Source of the DNA: Musa acuminata AAA Group
Taxonomy: Eukaryota; Streptophyta; Magnoliopsida; Zingiberales; Musaceae
Assembly: GCF_036884655.1 (NCBI RefSeq)
Contig: NC_088330.1
Location: 30,693,001 to 30,757,000, forward strand
Direction: 5' to 3'
Length of the DNA stretch: 64,000 nucleotides
The translations under genes and the position numbers were made by a program. Below, piece by piece: positions 11,046 through 23,522 of the stretch. Numbering within the stretch: position 1 is the first letter of the stretch; every line of letters begins with the position of its first letter. Under the pieces are notes generated by a model, which saw only the letters and a program-made list of their open reading frames with translations, was not told the origin of the DNA and did not search any database.

Positions 11046-12990
11046 GGGTTTTGGCATAATTACGGTTTTGACCTCGAGGTTAGGGGTTTTGCAAAATTAC
11101 AATTATGCCCTTTGCAAATTTAGTTATTGTCTGTCAACATATTTACAGTTTTACCCTCGGGTCTAATTTTGCCAAATTACAGTTCTGCCCTTGTGAATTT
11201 CTTAATTTCAGTTTATATCCTATCGTATATTTACAATTTTATTCAAATTGAGAATTTTAAGTTATATTCTCAATTATAAAATTAATAAATATGATTTATT
11301 ATAATTATGATTGAATTTAATCATGATTATATTTTGGTTATTTGATTGGATTTAATTTTTGATTTAAAAAAAAAAACTATAAATTATAGTTTACTTTATA
11401 GTTTTCTCATATGAATTATTGATTATACATGTGATAAATAAAGTCCAATTATTGTTCTTGGATATTTATTTAGTTATTCACATGTATATATTTGAAATTG
11501 TGAAAATAATATTTATCTTTCACATGAAGGCAATTAAGACATGATTTATATGTTATCATGATTATCATATGAGTTTTCTTTTGTTGATTAAAGTTCAATA
11601 ATTATTATGGTTATTTATTATTGAATTGCTTAGCATTAAAGTTCAATAATTATTATGGTTATTTATTATTGAACTGCTTAGCATTAATGTTCAATAATGA
11701 TTATGGTTATTCTATTATTGAACTACTTGGCATTAATGTTCAATAATTATTATGGTTATTTTATTATTGAACTGTTTAGCATTAATGTTCAATAATTATT
11801 ATGGTTGTTATTCTATTATTGAACTGCTTAGCATAAATTAAAGAAATTTGATGAATATTATTTGTAATTCATCTCCTTAAGTTTTATCTGACTGTATTTT
11901 ATATTTTTGTATTGGTCCTGTAGCCACCAACCTGGACTGATAATTTATAAAATACATTATGAATTTAGTCCTAAATGATATTAAATAAAATAATATTCAT
12001 AATGACAGAATGAATCAGGATAAAGAAATTTAGTGAATATTATTTGTAATTTATATTTCTAAGTTTTATCTGACCGGTAGTTACCAAAGTAGCCTGGGAT
12101 GATAGGCTTATGGGATATGAATTACAATAAAGTTCATGTCATTCATGGGATATTTTAGACTGTATTTTATATTTTTGTATTGGTCCTGTAGCCACCAAAG
12201 TGACCTAGACTAATAATCTATAAAATACATTATGGAATTCATCCTAAATGACATTAAATAAAATAATATTCACGATGACACATATAATTATGAGATTTAG
12301 ATAATCCCAAAGGAGAATCTATTTTAAATAATTATGTGATGGGGAAGGATGATACTATTTTGGATATTCTTGCAGTTTAGGGTTGTATACCCAAAGGTAA
12401 CAACACTATTCCACAAGAATGGTATCAGTCCTCCATAAGTAATTTTGAGTGAACACTAGATATGTCAATATTTCACCCAAAGGTGAAATATAGATGATAT
12501 CAATAGTTCATCATATTTTGGAAACTCAAAGCATTAATGTTATATTATTACTGTGGCACTTCCTTTATTGTGTTTCTGTAAATGTCCCTATACTTTGTGA
12601 AACAAATGGCTTGAGCATATACAAGTTGTATTGAGTGAGTGAGACCTTGATCAGATTAATTGAACAGAACATAATATTAATTACTGAAAGTTCTGTGAAA
12701 TAAATAATTGAGGTGACTGATCAAGAAAGGCATGAAATACTCAATTTTATGATACTTAAACTTCAGTACAGTTTACAACTTGCGCATAAGAATATCTAAG
12801 GATCAATTTAAATTATCTGATAAGTCATTAGTTGACACCTTACTATGATAGTATTTGAGGAATTTAAGATTATATCCTCAAAAATAAATGATAAAGCTGT
12901 AAGCTCAAGACTCATAATATTTTGAGTACTACTCAAGGAGTAGGTAACACTAAAATAAGGATGAAGCGTAATTCCATCTGAGTTTATAAT
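11046..12990 (+). mobile_element. Copia element: non-coding spacer and decayed gag
   Basis: From 11046 repeated words (GGTTTTG, CAAAATTAC, TTTACAGTTTTACCCTC) form a spacer. A stretch of about 125 bases is duplicated at about 11885-12005 and 12165-12285. The rest probably held the start of gag but no motif is readable. Confidence 0.55.
11587..11832. repeat. Five tandem copies of a 48-52-bp AT-rich unit
   Basis: Each unit begins ATTAA(A/T)GTTCAATAAT, contains TATGGTTATT and ends TATTGAACTGCTTAGC with small changes. Unit length varies by a few bases. Confidence 0.9.
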
Positions 12991-13100
12991 TATTATATAA
13001 ACTCATCAAAGAATATCTTCACAATAAAGTGTTACTTTTGTAGCAAATAAAATTATGTGAAGAAGAAACATATTATAAGATTTGATTTGAAATGAAAAAA
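12991..13100 (+). pseudogene. Decayed gag zinc knuckle (copia)
   Basis: Near 13031 the frame reads CYFCSK, a stop, then NYVKKKH, which fits the CCHC knuckle of copia gag (CxxCxxxGHxxxxC) with the glycine and last cysteine lost. Confidence 0.6.
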
Positions 13101-13607
13101 AAAGGTATAATTATAACCTTTGTATGGTTCAAATCAAATATTACGGATATTATTGATGGATTAATTTGATGCTTCATCGTTACCAATAATAGATATTGGG
13201 ATAAAACCAAAAGAGAATGAGATATTTATCAATGTAGGGAATTATCTTAAAGTGAAAGTGATATTAGTTTGTATTTATCGCTTATATCTAAAGATGATTC
13301 AATTTGATAAATCTTGAGAATCCATGTTATGTTCTTATAATTCTGGGAATTTAAGTTTTTTTTACCTAGAATTGTTATAATATTATTTCTCTTTTGGTGG
13401 TTGTAAACTTACTGTGATTCAATAAAATTAACCTTTGAATTCTGTATAATAGTCTATGCAGAATTAATATGAATCATAAGTTTACAATGATCCTATAATT
13501 AAATATTGAAGTGAAATGTAGTTTTATAAACTCCTTGAGGTTATGTTTATCACTATATGCTTTTGTCTCATTAAAGAGAGACATTTTATCACCATATAAA
13601 TAATCTG

Positions 13608-13985
13608 TTGAGATATGATTATATATATCTAATTCATGTAAAGTCTATGACCATTTATACTCTTGAAGTGTATATAAATGAAGTTGATAGACAATTAGAT
13701 AGAAATGTCAATATCATCATATCTGAAAATGGTGATAAATTTTATGGTATTTATGATGAACCCAATTATAATTCTTTTGCTAGATTCTTGAAAAAAAAAA
13801 AAAAAAAAAAAGGTATATGATTTACCAGATGTGTTACAGCATAATATGATTGCTGAAAGATATCATCGTACCTTATAGATATGGTTATGAGCATGATAGA
13901 CTATTCTTTTGTACCCAAATCAATGTGAAAAGAAGCTCCAAGGACAACTATGTATATCTTGAATGGTGTTCCTAGTAAGTAAATT
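13608..13985 (+). pseudogene. Decayed integrase core (copia)
   Basis: An open stretch at 13608-13820 reads RYDYIYLIHVKS, then NEVDRQLDRNVNIIISENGD and KFYGIYDE. These correspond to the copia integrase block around the second catalytic Asp, in which the expected S/TD.GGE is changed to SENGDK. After a poly-A run, the part near 13845-13880 reads MIAERYHRTL followed by a stop, matching the conserved NG.AER.NRTL motif. The last part (13930-13980) matches YILN.VPSK. Catalytic residues are lost. Confidence 0.8.
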
Positions 13986-14679
13986 ACATGACTTTTTAAG
14001 TTATGAAATGATAGGAAACATGACTTAAGATATTTACATATTTGAGATTGTCCTATGGAGATAAGGATCTTCAACTCACATAAAAGAAAATTAGATTTAA
14101 TAATTATTTCTGAATATTTTATTATCTATTCAGAAAAGTTTGAAAGGGGTACATATTTTATTGCTCTAATCATAGTATGAGGATAATTAAATCTGGTAAT
14201 GTAAGATTCCTATAAAATAGCAAATCAGTGGAAGTGAAAATCTCGAAATTTAATTTTGATATAGAGGAGATATAAGTTAATACTCCTTTATTATTCGAGA
14301 GATTGTTGTTACTCAAATCATTAAATGATTTGATAAAAGTGAACAACAAAATAACATTACTAAACTCCCATATTATATTGATATCATTATTAATGGTCTT
14401 GTAGAACAATCATAATTGATAACTTTGAGAATATCTCAAAGTGGAAGGAATCATGTCATTTATGGTTATTATGTTGTATATCTACAAGAATTATATTATG
14501 ATATAGGAATCAGAATGGATCCCTTATTGTTGTCATGGGTCATGAAAAGTAATGATTCTGAAAAGTAATATGATACAATAAAAGAAGAGTTAAAATTAAT
14601 AATCAGAATGGTGTCTGATAAATTTATCGAATTGTCCAATAATTGTAAAAGAGTCTATTATATAAATGTGGCTCAAAGG

Positions 14680-15170
14680 ACAATGTCGATATAATGGTCA
14701 GACTTGTGGTTAAAAGTTTTACTCGTAAGGAATGTATCGACCATAACGAGATTTTTAATGAACTCGTTAAGAATCATCATGACATTAATGATTCATTATG
14801 AGCTTAAGTTATATCATAATGATATGCAAATATTTTCTAAAAGATCTAGCTTTATATGGGTTACTCTAAATGATTTATAAAGAAAATGAAAGAAATATAA
14901 AGTTTGGTATGCAAATTCAGGAATCCATTTATGACCTTAAACAAGCTTCAAGGTAATGATATATAAAGGTTCTTGATATCATTATTTCAGATTTAAGGTA
15001 AATACTATTAATCAGTATTTATATCAGTGGGAGCAAGTTTATTATATTGGTCTTATATATGGATAATATTTTGTCTTACCAATAGTGATCTTGATTTATT
15101 ATACTAAATCAAGAATTTGTCACTGAGAGTTTTAATATAGTTGATATGAATGAGACATCTTATATTATTA
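14680..15170 (+). pseudogene. Decayed reverse transcriptase (copia)
   Basis: Near 14910-14960 the plus strand reads QESIYDLKQASR, the copia YGLKQA.R.W motif, followed by a stop and YIKVLDIIISDLR. Near 15035-15065 it reads ILVLYMDNILSY, in which the YVDD catalytic motif has become YMDN. Stops and frame changes are frequent. Confidence 0.75.
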
Positions 15171-15179
15171 ACATTGAGT

Positions 15180-15960
15180 AATTCAATGATAGACCTCAAT
15201 GATTATGAAGATTGTCTTAGAAAGGATATATCAACCGAGTCTTGAAATGATTTTAATATACAGCTTTGTTCAGTAAATCATAAAAGCAAAGTTTTAGTCA
15301 ATAGTAAATGCTTGAAAATGACTTGAAAAGAATCAGATAATGAAGATATTCTTTGTATATGCGCAGTTGGAAGTCTATGCTCAAACCTGTGTTAGAAAAG
15401 ATATCAGTTTTTACAGTTAAAATGTTAGGTATATATTGGAGTTACCCAAAAGTAAAAACATTAAAGGACTACAGAGAAAGTAATAAGATATCCGGAAGGG
15501 ACAAAGGATTATATGCTCACATGTATGAAATTATATCGGCTTGAAATAATGGTATTTTTTCAGATGCTGATTATATAAATTGCGTCGATAATAGGAAGTC
15601 CACCTTACGGTTAATATCTATGTAATTAGAGAGGCAATTTATTATTATTAATAATAGAAGTTGATTTTGTGGCATGCTTTGAGGCCACTAATCAAATTTT
15701 TGACTGCAAATTTTTTTTATCTCAGGACTTGGTGTAGTCAGACTCAATTACCAAGTCGTTGAAGATATTTTATGACATTGCAGTAGTTTTCTCCTCTAAG
15801 AATGACAAGTACTATTGCATCTATATGCATTATGGTATAAAGTACTTGATCGTTAGAGAAGATGAGTCCAGAAACATCTAATGTCAATTAATTACTTGAG
15901 TTCCACTGTATTAATTGCTGATCCATTCACTTAAGACTTACAGTCTAAAGTATTTTGAAA
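15180..15960 (+). pseudogene. Decayed RNase H (copia)
   Basis: At 15353-15540 the remnant of the CTRPDI..A...RY block is seen (KDISF). Around 15585-15605 it reads VDNRKSTL, the DSRKST motif. Near 15950 it reads ILKEHVLMIGF, the C-terminal KTF.EHV..MG motif. There are many stops. Confidence 0.7.
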
Positions 15961-16433
15961 GAACATGTTCTTATGATTGGGTTTGTGAGCAACCCATAAA
16001 GGATATGGTGATGCATGTTTGAGTGGACACTATAATTGACATTTTTACTTACGTACTTAAAGTTATTTGTTTCTGCTATCCTGTTCACAATTATGTATGT
16101 ACATATTATGGTTGAATGTGATGACAGGATTGTCTTGACAAGACAAATTATAGGGGTCATTTTGGACTGCATTAGGAAAGGCTAACAGTATTGTGGTACA
16201 TAGAATGAAGTGTGACACTGATGGCATACAACCGCTATGACTCATATTGTTAGTCAGACTTAATGTAGTATTATTATTATTATTGGACTTATTGGCCTAT
16301 TTTCTAAAATTCACGCGCGTGTATATAGTTTTTCAAAAATTTCAGAATCCAATTGAGTCAAATTGTTTTTAAATAAATTTTGTTTATTTATTTTTGATTT
16401 TTAAGTCTTTTTATATCTTATCAATTATTGGGC

Positions 16434-16445
16434 CAAGTGGGAGAA
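16434..16445 (+). other. Polypurine tract before the 3' LTR
   Basis: CCAAGTGGGAGAA ends directly at the TG of the 3' LTR; this is a typical copia polypurine tract. Confidence 0.8.
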
Positions 16446-17081
16446 TGTTAGATTATGTGGCCCTATTTAATTAGGTAAGATATATTATAGATATTATTGG
16501 ATTCTGATTATGGTTATTGACCAATAGAAAAGAAGTCCATATTAAAATAGGATTCTTTAGGAGATAACCTTGATGGAAGGAACTCTCCTAATAACTTATC
16601 CTAGACCCTCTGCTCTCGCCTATAAATAGACAGGACCTCTAGGGGCTAAAGACAGCATCATATATCATCTGATATATCATTTGTGCGCATCTGATAGATA
16701 AGACCTTTAGGGGTCAAGTGCGCATCTGAGTAGCATCTCAGTCAATTGAGAGATTAAGGTTTTTCTCTCAATTTGAGTTAAGTGAGAGATTAAGTTTTTC
16801 TCTCAATCTCCCTCTCCCTTAATCCCCTAATCCATCAATCTAGGTGGTCCTGTGAAAAGATAGGAAGAGAGGAGAAGGATCTAGTTCTTTTTGCAGATCC
16901 TTGCAGATTGATATTTCAGATCCGACGACGAAGTGCTTGTAGATCAGATAAGGTTTATTTCTTCTGAACAACAAGAAAGGTATGCATCGTAAAATTGTCA
17001 GATCTAATTTATTTGATTTCAATCTTGGTATAAAAGTTTTTCCGCATTATAGATAGCATGATTACAGATTTTATGCTAACA
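16446..17081 (+). repeat. 3' LTR of the copia element (636 bp)
   Basis: TGTTAG to CTAACA, collinear with 9575-10127, with a TATAAATAG box at 16621-16629. It holds two insertions relative to the 5' LTR: about 12 bases near 16566, and about 70 bases near 16720-16795 that repeat the AGAGATTAAG..TTTCTCTCAAT words. Confidence 0.92.
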
Positions 17082-17860
17082 TGTTTATCGAGAGAAGTTT
17101 TGAGATCATAAATGTCGCTGTGTGCCTCTAAGAAATAGGAGCTTTTCTAGATTCCGATAGAATCCAGCCCTCAGATTCGACTCGAGTAAGAAAATTATCG
17201 GACAAACGTGTGCGGTGTTCCAACGACCACTTGTTCTACGGATTGGCGACGAGTCTTCTTCAAAGTATGGCAAGAAGCCACATTTCCAGTTCCATCTCCA
17301 TGGATGGTTGAGAACATACCAGCTTCTAAGCTCAAAGGCTTCTGGTTGACACAACCACCAACTCAGATTCACAAATTGGATTCCTCCTGGAACAAAAAAA
17401 AGAAGATACTTGGGAATCATTTCTTATTCAACTTTTCGCTGTCTTTTCCTCGTACAATAAATATCGTGCTAAATTAAATTTATTTATTTCTTCCGAATCT
17501 TATGCTTTTAAAGTACTGCAAATTAATAACCGCAGCGTCATCCCAAGAACACATGCTTCTTAGCTATCTAGGATTCTCTTGTTTTCCTTGTTGAAATCGT
17601 ATCGTAGTTGATTGAGAGGAAAGAAGATGTAAGCCCAAGCATATCTTACACACGAAGGACATAGAAGAAGAAGAATAGCCAACGAATTAGATTGCACAAG
17701 CATATCTAACACACCCATGTACTCCAAGAAATCTTGACAAAATAGATACTTTTTATTCTCTTCGAATATTTTTGTTGCTGCAGACAGAAGCAAGCTGAGA
17801 AAACAGAAACATGCATACACTCGATCGACATCAACGTTGCACGGGAAGCCCACTGGAGGC
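17082..17860. repeat. Cassette copy 2: 3' flank of peptide gene
   Basis: Aligns with 5030-5813 of copy 1. It lies downstream of the minus-strand peptide gene and probably contains its 3' untranslated region. Open frames on both strands (17106-17477, 17560-17853) are not supported as coding. Confidence 0.55.
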
Positions 17861-18160
17861 TTATGGTCGGCGTAGGGGTGGATTTAATGGAGGCTTATAT
17901 GGACTTTTGCTTGGATATGGAGGATTCGGCTGATGGACAGGAGCCGAACAAGTATCGCCGCAAATGGATGGTCCAAGTGAACGCCTCGGAAGAGTAGTTC
18001 CCTGAGGCAGCGACGGCAACAGTAGATCTGGGCCCACCCACCTACTCGGCATCGGCCACCCGTCGTCCGCCTCTGCCGGCTGTAATGCTGCCAACCAAAA
18101 CATGATGACGATGAAGGAGGAGATCACGAGGGTGAAGCGAGCTCGGTGATGATTCCCCAT
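17861..18160 (-). CDS. Putative small secreted proline-rich peptide, copy 2
   Basis: A 99-residue ORF starts at the ATG at 18160-18158 (MGNHHRARF). An upstream in-frame ATG at 18211 exists here but is not kept in copy 3, so the shared start is preferred. A hydrophobic stretch (residues about 10-27, FTLVISSFIVIMFWLAALQ) followed by AEA before DDGW looks like a signal peptide with cleavage near residue 31. The mature part has the conserved PMPSRWVGPDLLLPSLPQ, a basic PRRS, one CGDTC pair of cysteines and a Pro/Tyr/Lys-rich tail ending RRP. The predicted location is the cell wall or apoplast. I recognise no known family; it does not fit CLE, CEP, EPF, RALF or PSY motifs as I remember them. Copy 3 keeps the frame with indels in multiples of three. 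Whether it is transcribed is unknown. Confidence 0.5.
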   Translation of the reverse strand: MGNHHRARFTLVISSFIVIMFWLAALQPAEADDGWPMPSRWVGPDLLLPSLPQGTTLPRRSLGPSICGDTCSAPVHQPNPPYPSKSPYKPPLNPPLRRP

Positions 18161-18900
18161 ATGATATTTTGACGTTGCTGTTGCTCGTCTCTTGTCCCCC
18201 TCTTGTCCCATCTGTTCTACAGAAGGAGAAGAAGAAGAAGAAGACTTACTGAGTGGTCCGTCTATGGCTGCCTTTCGTTTTCCTTTTTCTCGTGGGTGGA
18301 AACTGACTTCAATCGTTGACTGTCTGCAGCTTCAGCCATGGGGTTGTTTTTGGGAACACGTAAATAACTCTGTGTTTTTAATCTTATTTAGTTTTTATTT
18401 GGTAGCTCTGTAACCAGAAATGGTTGTTGTTTCGATCATTTTGTAGGTGAAACATTTGCGTCTATTGATTCACCCATTCTCTCTTCGTTTTGTGTTACTG
18501 CGTCTATTTTCTGAATTTTTTTATATAATTATTTAATTAACCTTTCGTAGTTTTTTTTTTTAATTAGAGTTGTGTATTTATATTATTACTTTAATAATAT
18601 TAGCTGAAACTTTAATGGATTAAAATAAACTAACGAAAAATACTTGATAGTAAGAGTATACCCTCCCTATAAGATTGAGGATTCAAATCGTTCTGTACCC
18701 TCGTTCACTCATTTTTGCTAGAAAAATCTTGGAATCAAATTTATCTTTGTCACTTATCAAGAATAAGTTATTCTTGTTGAACATAAAGCATGTTGATGGC
18801 ATATGCCTTAATGCTAATTTGAAAGATAATTCTTGCATATGATATTGAAAATGTCAGTTTTGGTGCACTTAATTTATTATCAAATAAAAAGATAACGAAA
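18161..18900. repeat. Cassette copy 2: upstream flank of peptide gene
   Basis: Matches 6022-6700 and 27532-28230. A (GAA)n run lies at about 18224-18243, followed by a block with a TTGACT word at 18315-18320 that is present in all three copies. This block would be the promoter and leader if the gene is active. Similarity fades at about 18890. Confidence 0.6.
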
Positions 18901-20479
18901 GAATTATGATACAAGGTTTTGACTCTAGAACTCAAGGAAGAAGGGGCTATGGCTAGAGGATAGAATCATTTTATGAACTTGTGGGAGTTCTTAGCTGCCT
19001 GTTCTTCTTTCTCTTTTACTTATTTTTGTCAAAGATCTCTTTTAAAGATATTAAGACTATAGTAATTTATAAAAAATCTTTACGGTAAAGTGGTTGTAGG
19101 ATCAATAAGGGTTGCCAAACTTACAAACCCCTTTATTTATTTCTTTCTCACCTCTTTTCCTAGCTTAGGGTTGGTTGGCTTCTCAAGAGGGAGTATGACT
19201 TGGATTCTTTAGGGATGCTTTAGATGAGGCTCTCCTCCTTTTATAATTGAGGAAGGGGTGGAGTTCTACCTTAAGTTAGGACTTAGTGCGTCCTAATTGA
19301 TAGCATATAAGATTTTCCCAACTATATGAGGAAATCTCTGTACTCTATTAAGGAAATCCTCTATTCTATTTAGGGAAATCCTCCCTCCTAATCTGTATAA
19401 ATAGGAGAGGGACATATTAATACATTTAAGCTAAAGTTTCTTCGGCTTCTTCAATAAAGCATATTTAATAATTGTTCTTATCTTCTATTATTTCTACACT
19501 AACACAATTAGGACTTCAAGATTCCTAGCCTTTGGTACTACGAGAGTTTTAATGCATTTAGGAATTGGAATCTGTATTTGAGTCTAATCTAAATGAAGCA
19601 TGAGCTAACTTGAATATGATTTTGAGCTTAGACTCCAACTTAATCTTTATTTGATCTTATTACCATGGAATTGGAGTATGATTTGGAGTTGGAGTATAAG
19701 TTGAATTTTACTATATCATTCCTAATCATAGGTAGAGAAAATATATGCTGAATTATTCATAATAGATATATAATAAATAAAACTCAAAAGCTATTTTTCA
19801 TGAATTAAAAATATTATTCAAGTTAAGAATTCCAAATTAATATCTAAAAACACTTGAAATTTTTTGACAAAACAAATAAAATTCTAAACATGAAAAATAG
19901 TTTATTCAAAATAGAAACATAATTAAAATATTCAAAATATATTTTTATGAATTAAATATTATGTAGGTCAATAATTCTAAATTAATAAACATAATTACTC
20001 AAAAAAATCAGAATAAGTAAATAAAATTCAGGACATTCAGAATAGTATATTCAAATAGAAATATAAATAAAAAGGTTTCAAAATCTATCCCCATGAATTA
20101 AAATTTACATAAAATTAATAATTATATATAATTTTCATAATTATTACAAATACCTAAAAATCATAGATAATCACACAAAACTCTTTATTTAAAATAAATT
20201 AATAATAAAAAATATTTAAAAAATATTTCTATGAATTAAATCTATTAATTCATATGAAAATTATTGTAACACATAAAATTCTAGATAAAAATCTATGAAA
20301 TACTTAGAAGATAGAGAGATCAAAATATAATTAAATAATCATCAAAATAAAATAATAATAATAATTAATCTAACTTTCTATGTGTTAAATCTAAATACCA
20401 AAATAAATAATTTTTAAAATATGAATTGTGAAAATATTAAAAATATGAATTCACATATAATAGAATATAGAGAGTCAAG
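18901..20479 (+). mobile_element. AT-rich DNA with a probable decayed copia LTR (about 19240-19503)
   Basis: A segment with a TATA-like TGTATAAATAGG at 19396-19407 ends CACTAACA at 19503. It is followed 30 bases on by TTTGGTACTACGAGAG (19531-19546), which resembles a decayed tRNA-Met primer binding site. Copia pol remnants on the same strand start about 1 kb later, so this may be their 5' LTR. The start of the LTR is not clear. 19740-20470 is AT-rich with no gene. Confidence 0.4.
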
Positions 20480-23010
20480 GAACCTACCTCTTTGATGATT
20501 ACTTCGTACCTCTTTGCTTAGTCTAATCTTCATGATTTTGTAGATGCTGAAGAAGCAGTTGATAATATTCTAGTTCACTTTGTACTATTTAGATGTAGTG
20601 ATCCAATTACTTTTAAGGAGGTAAAAATGGAGAAAGTGATACAAGAGGAGATAGAGTCTATCAACCTGAGAGTTAGATTGATTTACTTCTGGAGCAAAAG
20701 CCTATTACTGTAAAGTGGATCTATAGAATAAAATTGAGATAAGATAGTACTATTGAAAAATATAAAGTCAAACTAGTTACAAAAGGCTATGAACAGAAGA
20801 AATAGACTTATTACAATAAGGTGTTTGCACTGATCGCTAGATCAGAAATAGTAAAGTTAGTGCTTTCTCTTACATCTTAAAATAATTAATTAGTTTATCA
20901 TTATTAAATCAGACTTTTTACATGGTGAGTTACAAGAAAAAGTTTATATTACGTAAGGAGGATATCCTTCACTAGCTAGAGATTTTCTAAGCCTATCAAC
21001 TTTAGAAAAATCTTCAACACCACCATCTACATCAGCTCCTATAATTTCAAAGAAAATAAGAATACAACCAAGATGGATAAAAGATTATACTACTAATCAT
21101 TATGATTTTATAAATGCTTAAGAAAAATTAATAATATTCTACTTCACTTTGTACTATTTAGGAGTGGTGATCCAATCACCTTTGAGGAGGCATCATATAA
21201 TAAAAAATGGAGAAAAGTGATAAAAAATGAGATAGACTTTATTAAAAAGATTCAAACTTGGGAGTTGGTTGATTTACCTCGGAAGCAAAAGTCTGTTGGT
21301 GTAAAGTGGATCTATAGAACAAAATTGAGAGAAGATAACTATTGAAAAATATAAAACTAGTCTAGTTGCAAAAAGCTGTAAACAGAATAAAGAGATTGAT
21401 TACAATGAGGTATTTGCACTGGTTACTAGATAAGAAATTGTGAAGTTAGCACTTTCTCTTATAGCTCAAAATAATTTTTTAGTTTATCAATTAGATATTA
21501 AATCAATCATTTTGTACATTAAGTTATATTAAGAAGTTTATATTGTATCAAGAGGATCTCCTTCCAAGCTGGAGATTCTCCAAGTATTAGAAGGCAGCTA
21601 GGATAGATAAAACATCATATTACTATTTTTTATGATTTTATAAATGTTGAAAAAGAAGATGATAATATTTTAATTCACTTTGCACTATTTGAAAATGGTG
21701 ATCCAATCACAAGAAATAGTGAGGTTAGTATTTTCTCTTGTAGCTCAAAATAATTAGTTAGTTTATCAATTAGATATTAAATCAGTCTTTTTGGTTAGTG
21801 AGTTATAAGAAGTTTATGCTAATCAATCTCTTCGATTTATGATTAAAGGATTTAAAAATAAGACATGCATATTAAAAAAGATATTATATGGTCTAAAGTA
21901 AGCACCTAGAGCTTGGTATTATCATACTGATATATATTTTGAGACATGTGGATTGGAAAAATACCCATATGAACATACTTTGTAAAATATAAAGAGACAA
22001 GGATGATATTAAATGTTTGCTTATATATGGATGATGTTATTTATACTAGTAAAGATGGTGACATGATTCATGAGATTCAATCTTTTATAAAGAAAAAAAT
22101 TGACATGAATGACTTGGGTTTGATGAAATATTATCTTGTGATTAAAGCCAAGCAACAAGATACATAAACTTTTATTTCTTAAGAAAAAATACATCAGGTG
22201 GATTTTTGAAATAAAAGCCAACTGTTAGTACTCTAGTTGAAATAAGTTTGAAGCTTAGTTATGCTGGTAGTGGCAAGAAGATTGACAGTACTTTTTATGG
22301 ACAGATTTTGGGGAGTCTTATGTATTTGACTGCAACTAGATCAGATATTATATATATGGATTAGCAGATATCTAAAGAATCCAATAGAAATTCATCTCCA
22401 AGTAACACATTTGGTTAAAATTCTTATTTGAATGGAACTTATGATTTTGGTTTTTCTTATGATAGCAAAAAAAATTATTTAACAGGATATTTTTTATAGT
22501 GATTATACAAGTGATCTTGATAATAGGAAGAGCACATATGATTATGTTTTCTTCTTTAGATTTGGGGCGATTTTATGATCTTCTAAAAAGTAATCCGTTG
22601 TAGCAATGTCAACTACAAAAGTAAAATACTTTGCAACAACAACAAGTGCATCACAAACTATTTAGCGTCTACTAAAAACTTTTATGATAAATTTTTAGCT
22701 TTAAAATTATCTAAAAATGCAGTCAATCATGACAGAAATAAGCATATTCATATAAAATACTACTTTCTAAAAGATTAAATAAAGAATAAAATGATTGAGA
22801 AGAAGTATTGTAGAAATGTGCTAAAAGGGTTAGGATTTGATCATGTCGTGTCTACTAAAATTTTTTGTGATAATTTTTTAGCTTTAAAATTATCTAAAAT
22901 TATAGTCGATCATGATAGAAACAAATATATTCATGTAAGATACTACTTTCTAAGACATTAAATAAAGAACAAAACGATCGAGAAGAAGTATTGTAGAAAT
23001 GAAGATCAAG
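20480..23010 (+). mobile_element. Ty1-copia RT/RNase H remnant with internal duplications
   Basis: Around 21255-21440 the plus strand reads TWELVDLPRKQKSVGVKWIY (20 residues), then YNEVFALVTR; this is the start of copia RT. A similar stretch is found at 20640-20860 and part of it again at 21690-21800, so the RT start is present about three times. Around 21880-21960 it reads ILYGLK, a stop, then APRAWYYHTD; at 22020-22050 it reads CLYMDDVIY, the YxDD motif. At 22290-22350 it reads GSLMYLTATRSDI, and 22500-22620 has the RKST motif and SKK..VVAMSTTK. A second copy of the RNase H end lies at 22830-23000. The frame is broken many times. Confidence 0.75.
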
Positions 23011-23522
23011 ATATATATATATATATATTTATATAAAACCTCTGAAGACCGAAGCATTTGAGCACCTGCAAAGATTACTTAGAATTTTAAAAGAAATTTA
23101 AATTAAGATAGGATGTCACATATTGTACTTTAAATTTGAATGGAATTAGATTAAGAGTTTGAGATAAATTAAGAGTTTCTGTTTAATTAGGAGTAGAAAA
23201 CTATTGATCTAGGACTAATTTAGGGATATAAACAAGACCCTTTACAATCCTATTACCCTAAAACAAAAATGAGAAAGAGAGAGAAACAACAACTACAACT
23301 ATTTTCTTTTGTTTTTCTTCTCTCTCCTCTTGATATGACCTTTTGTATGGGATTGGCCACACTCATCTTGATGGATAGGGATGATGGTAACAGCACGTTT
23401 TTTTTTCTTTTTAATCAAATTTTAGATACATTCATATTATATATTTATATAAATATATGTATGTATGTATGTATATGTATATATGAGAGTTCCATATGCT
23501 GCGGTATTCTTACAGCTATCAA
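23011..23522. other. AT-rich DNA, possible LTR remnant, no gene
   Basis: The part from 23120 to 23330 has an LTR-like look (AGGGATATAAACAAGACCC near 23222), but no ends are visible. The ORF at 23269-23565 is not supported by any motif. Confidence 0.35.

Larger units (their letters stand above)
9575..17081 (+). mobile_element. Complete Ty1-copia retrotransposon with decayed coding region
   Basis: Two LTRs starting TGTTAG and ending CTAACA flank a 6.3-kb interior. A tRNA-Met-type primer binding site follows the 5' LTR, and a purine-rich tract precedes the 3' LTR. Domains appear in copia order on the plus strand: a decayed CCHC zinc knuckle near 13031, integrase near 13608-13980, reverse transcriptase near 14880-15160, RNase H near 15380-15900. 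Stops and frameshifts interrupt every domain. The LTRs differ by only four substitutions plus indels over about 550 aligned bases by eye. The element splits cassette copy 2, whose halves are 8849-9574 and 17082-18900. I see no convincing target-site duplication: the left flank is CAGAT and the right flank TGTTT. Confidence 0.9.

Noticed and set aside
10286..11059. Several overlapping Arg/Ala/Pro-rich ORFs on both strands
   Set aside because: All frames are open because of extreme GC content and tandem repeats; no frame matches gag or any other protein, and the region lies inside a retrotransposon.
17106..17477. ORFs on both strands shared with cassette copy 1 (about 5040-5400)
   Set aside because: Similarity comes from the recent duplication; frames are broken in copy 1 and no known motif appears.
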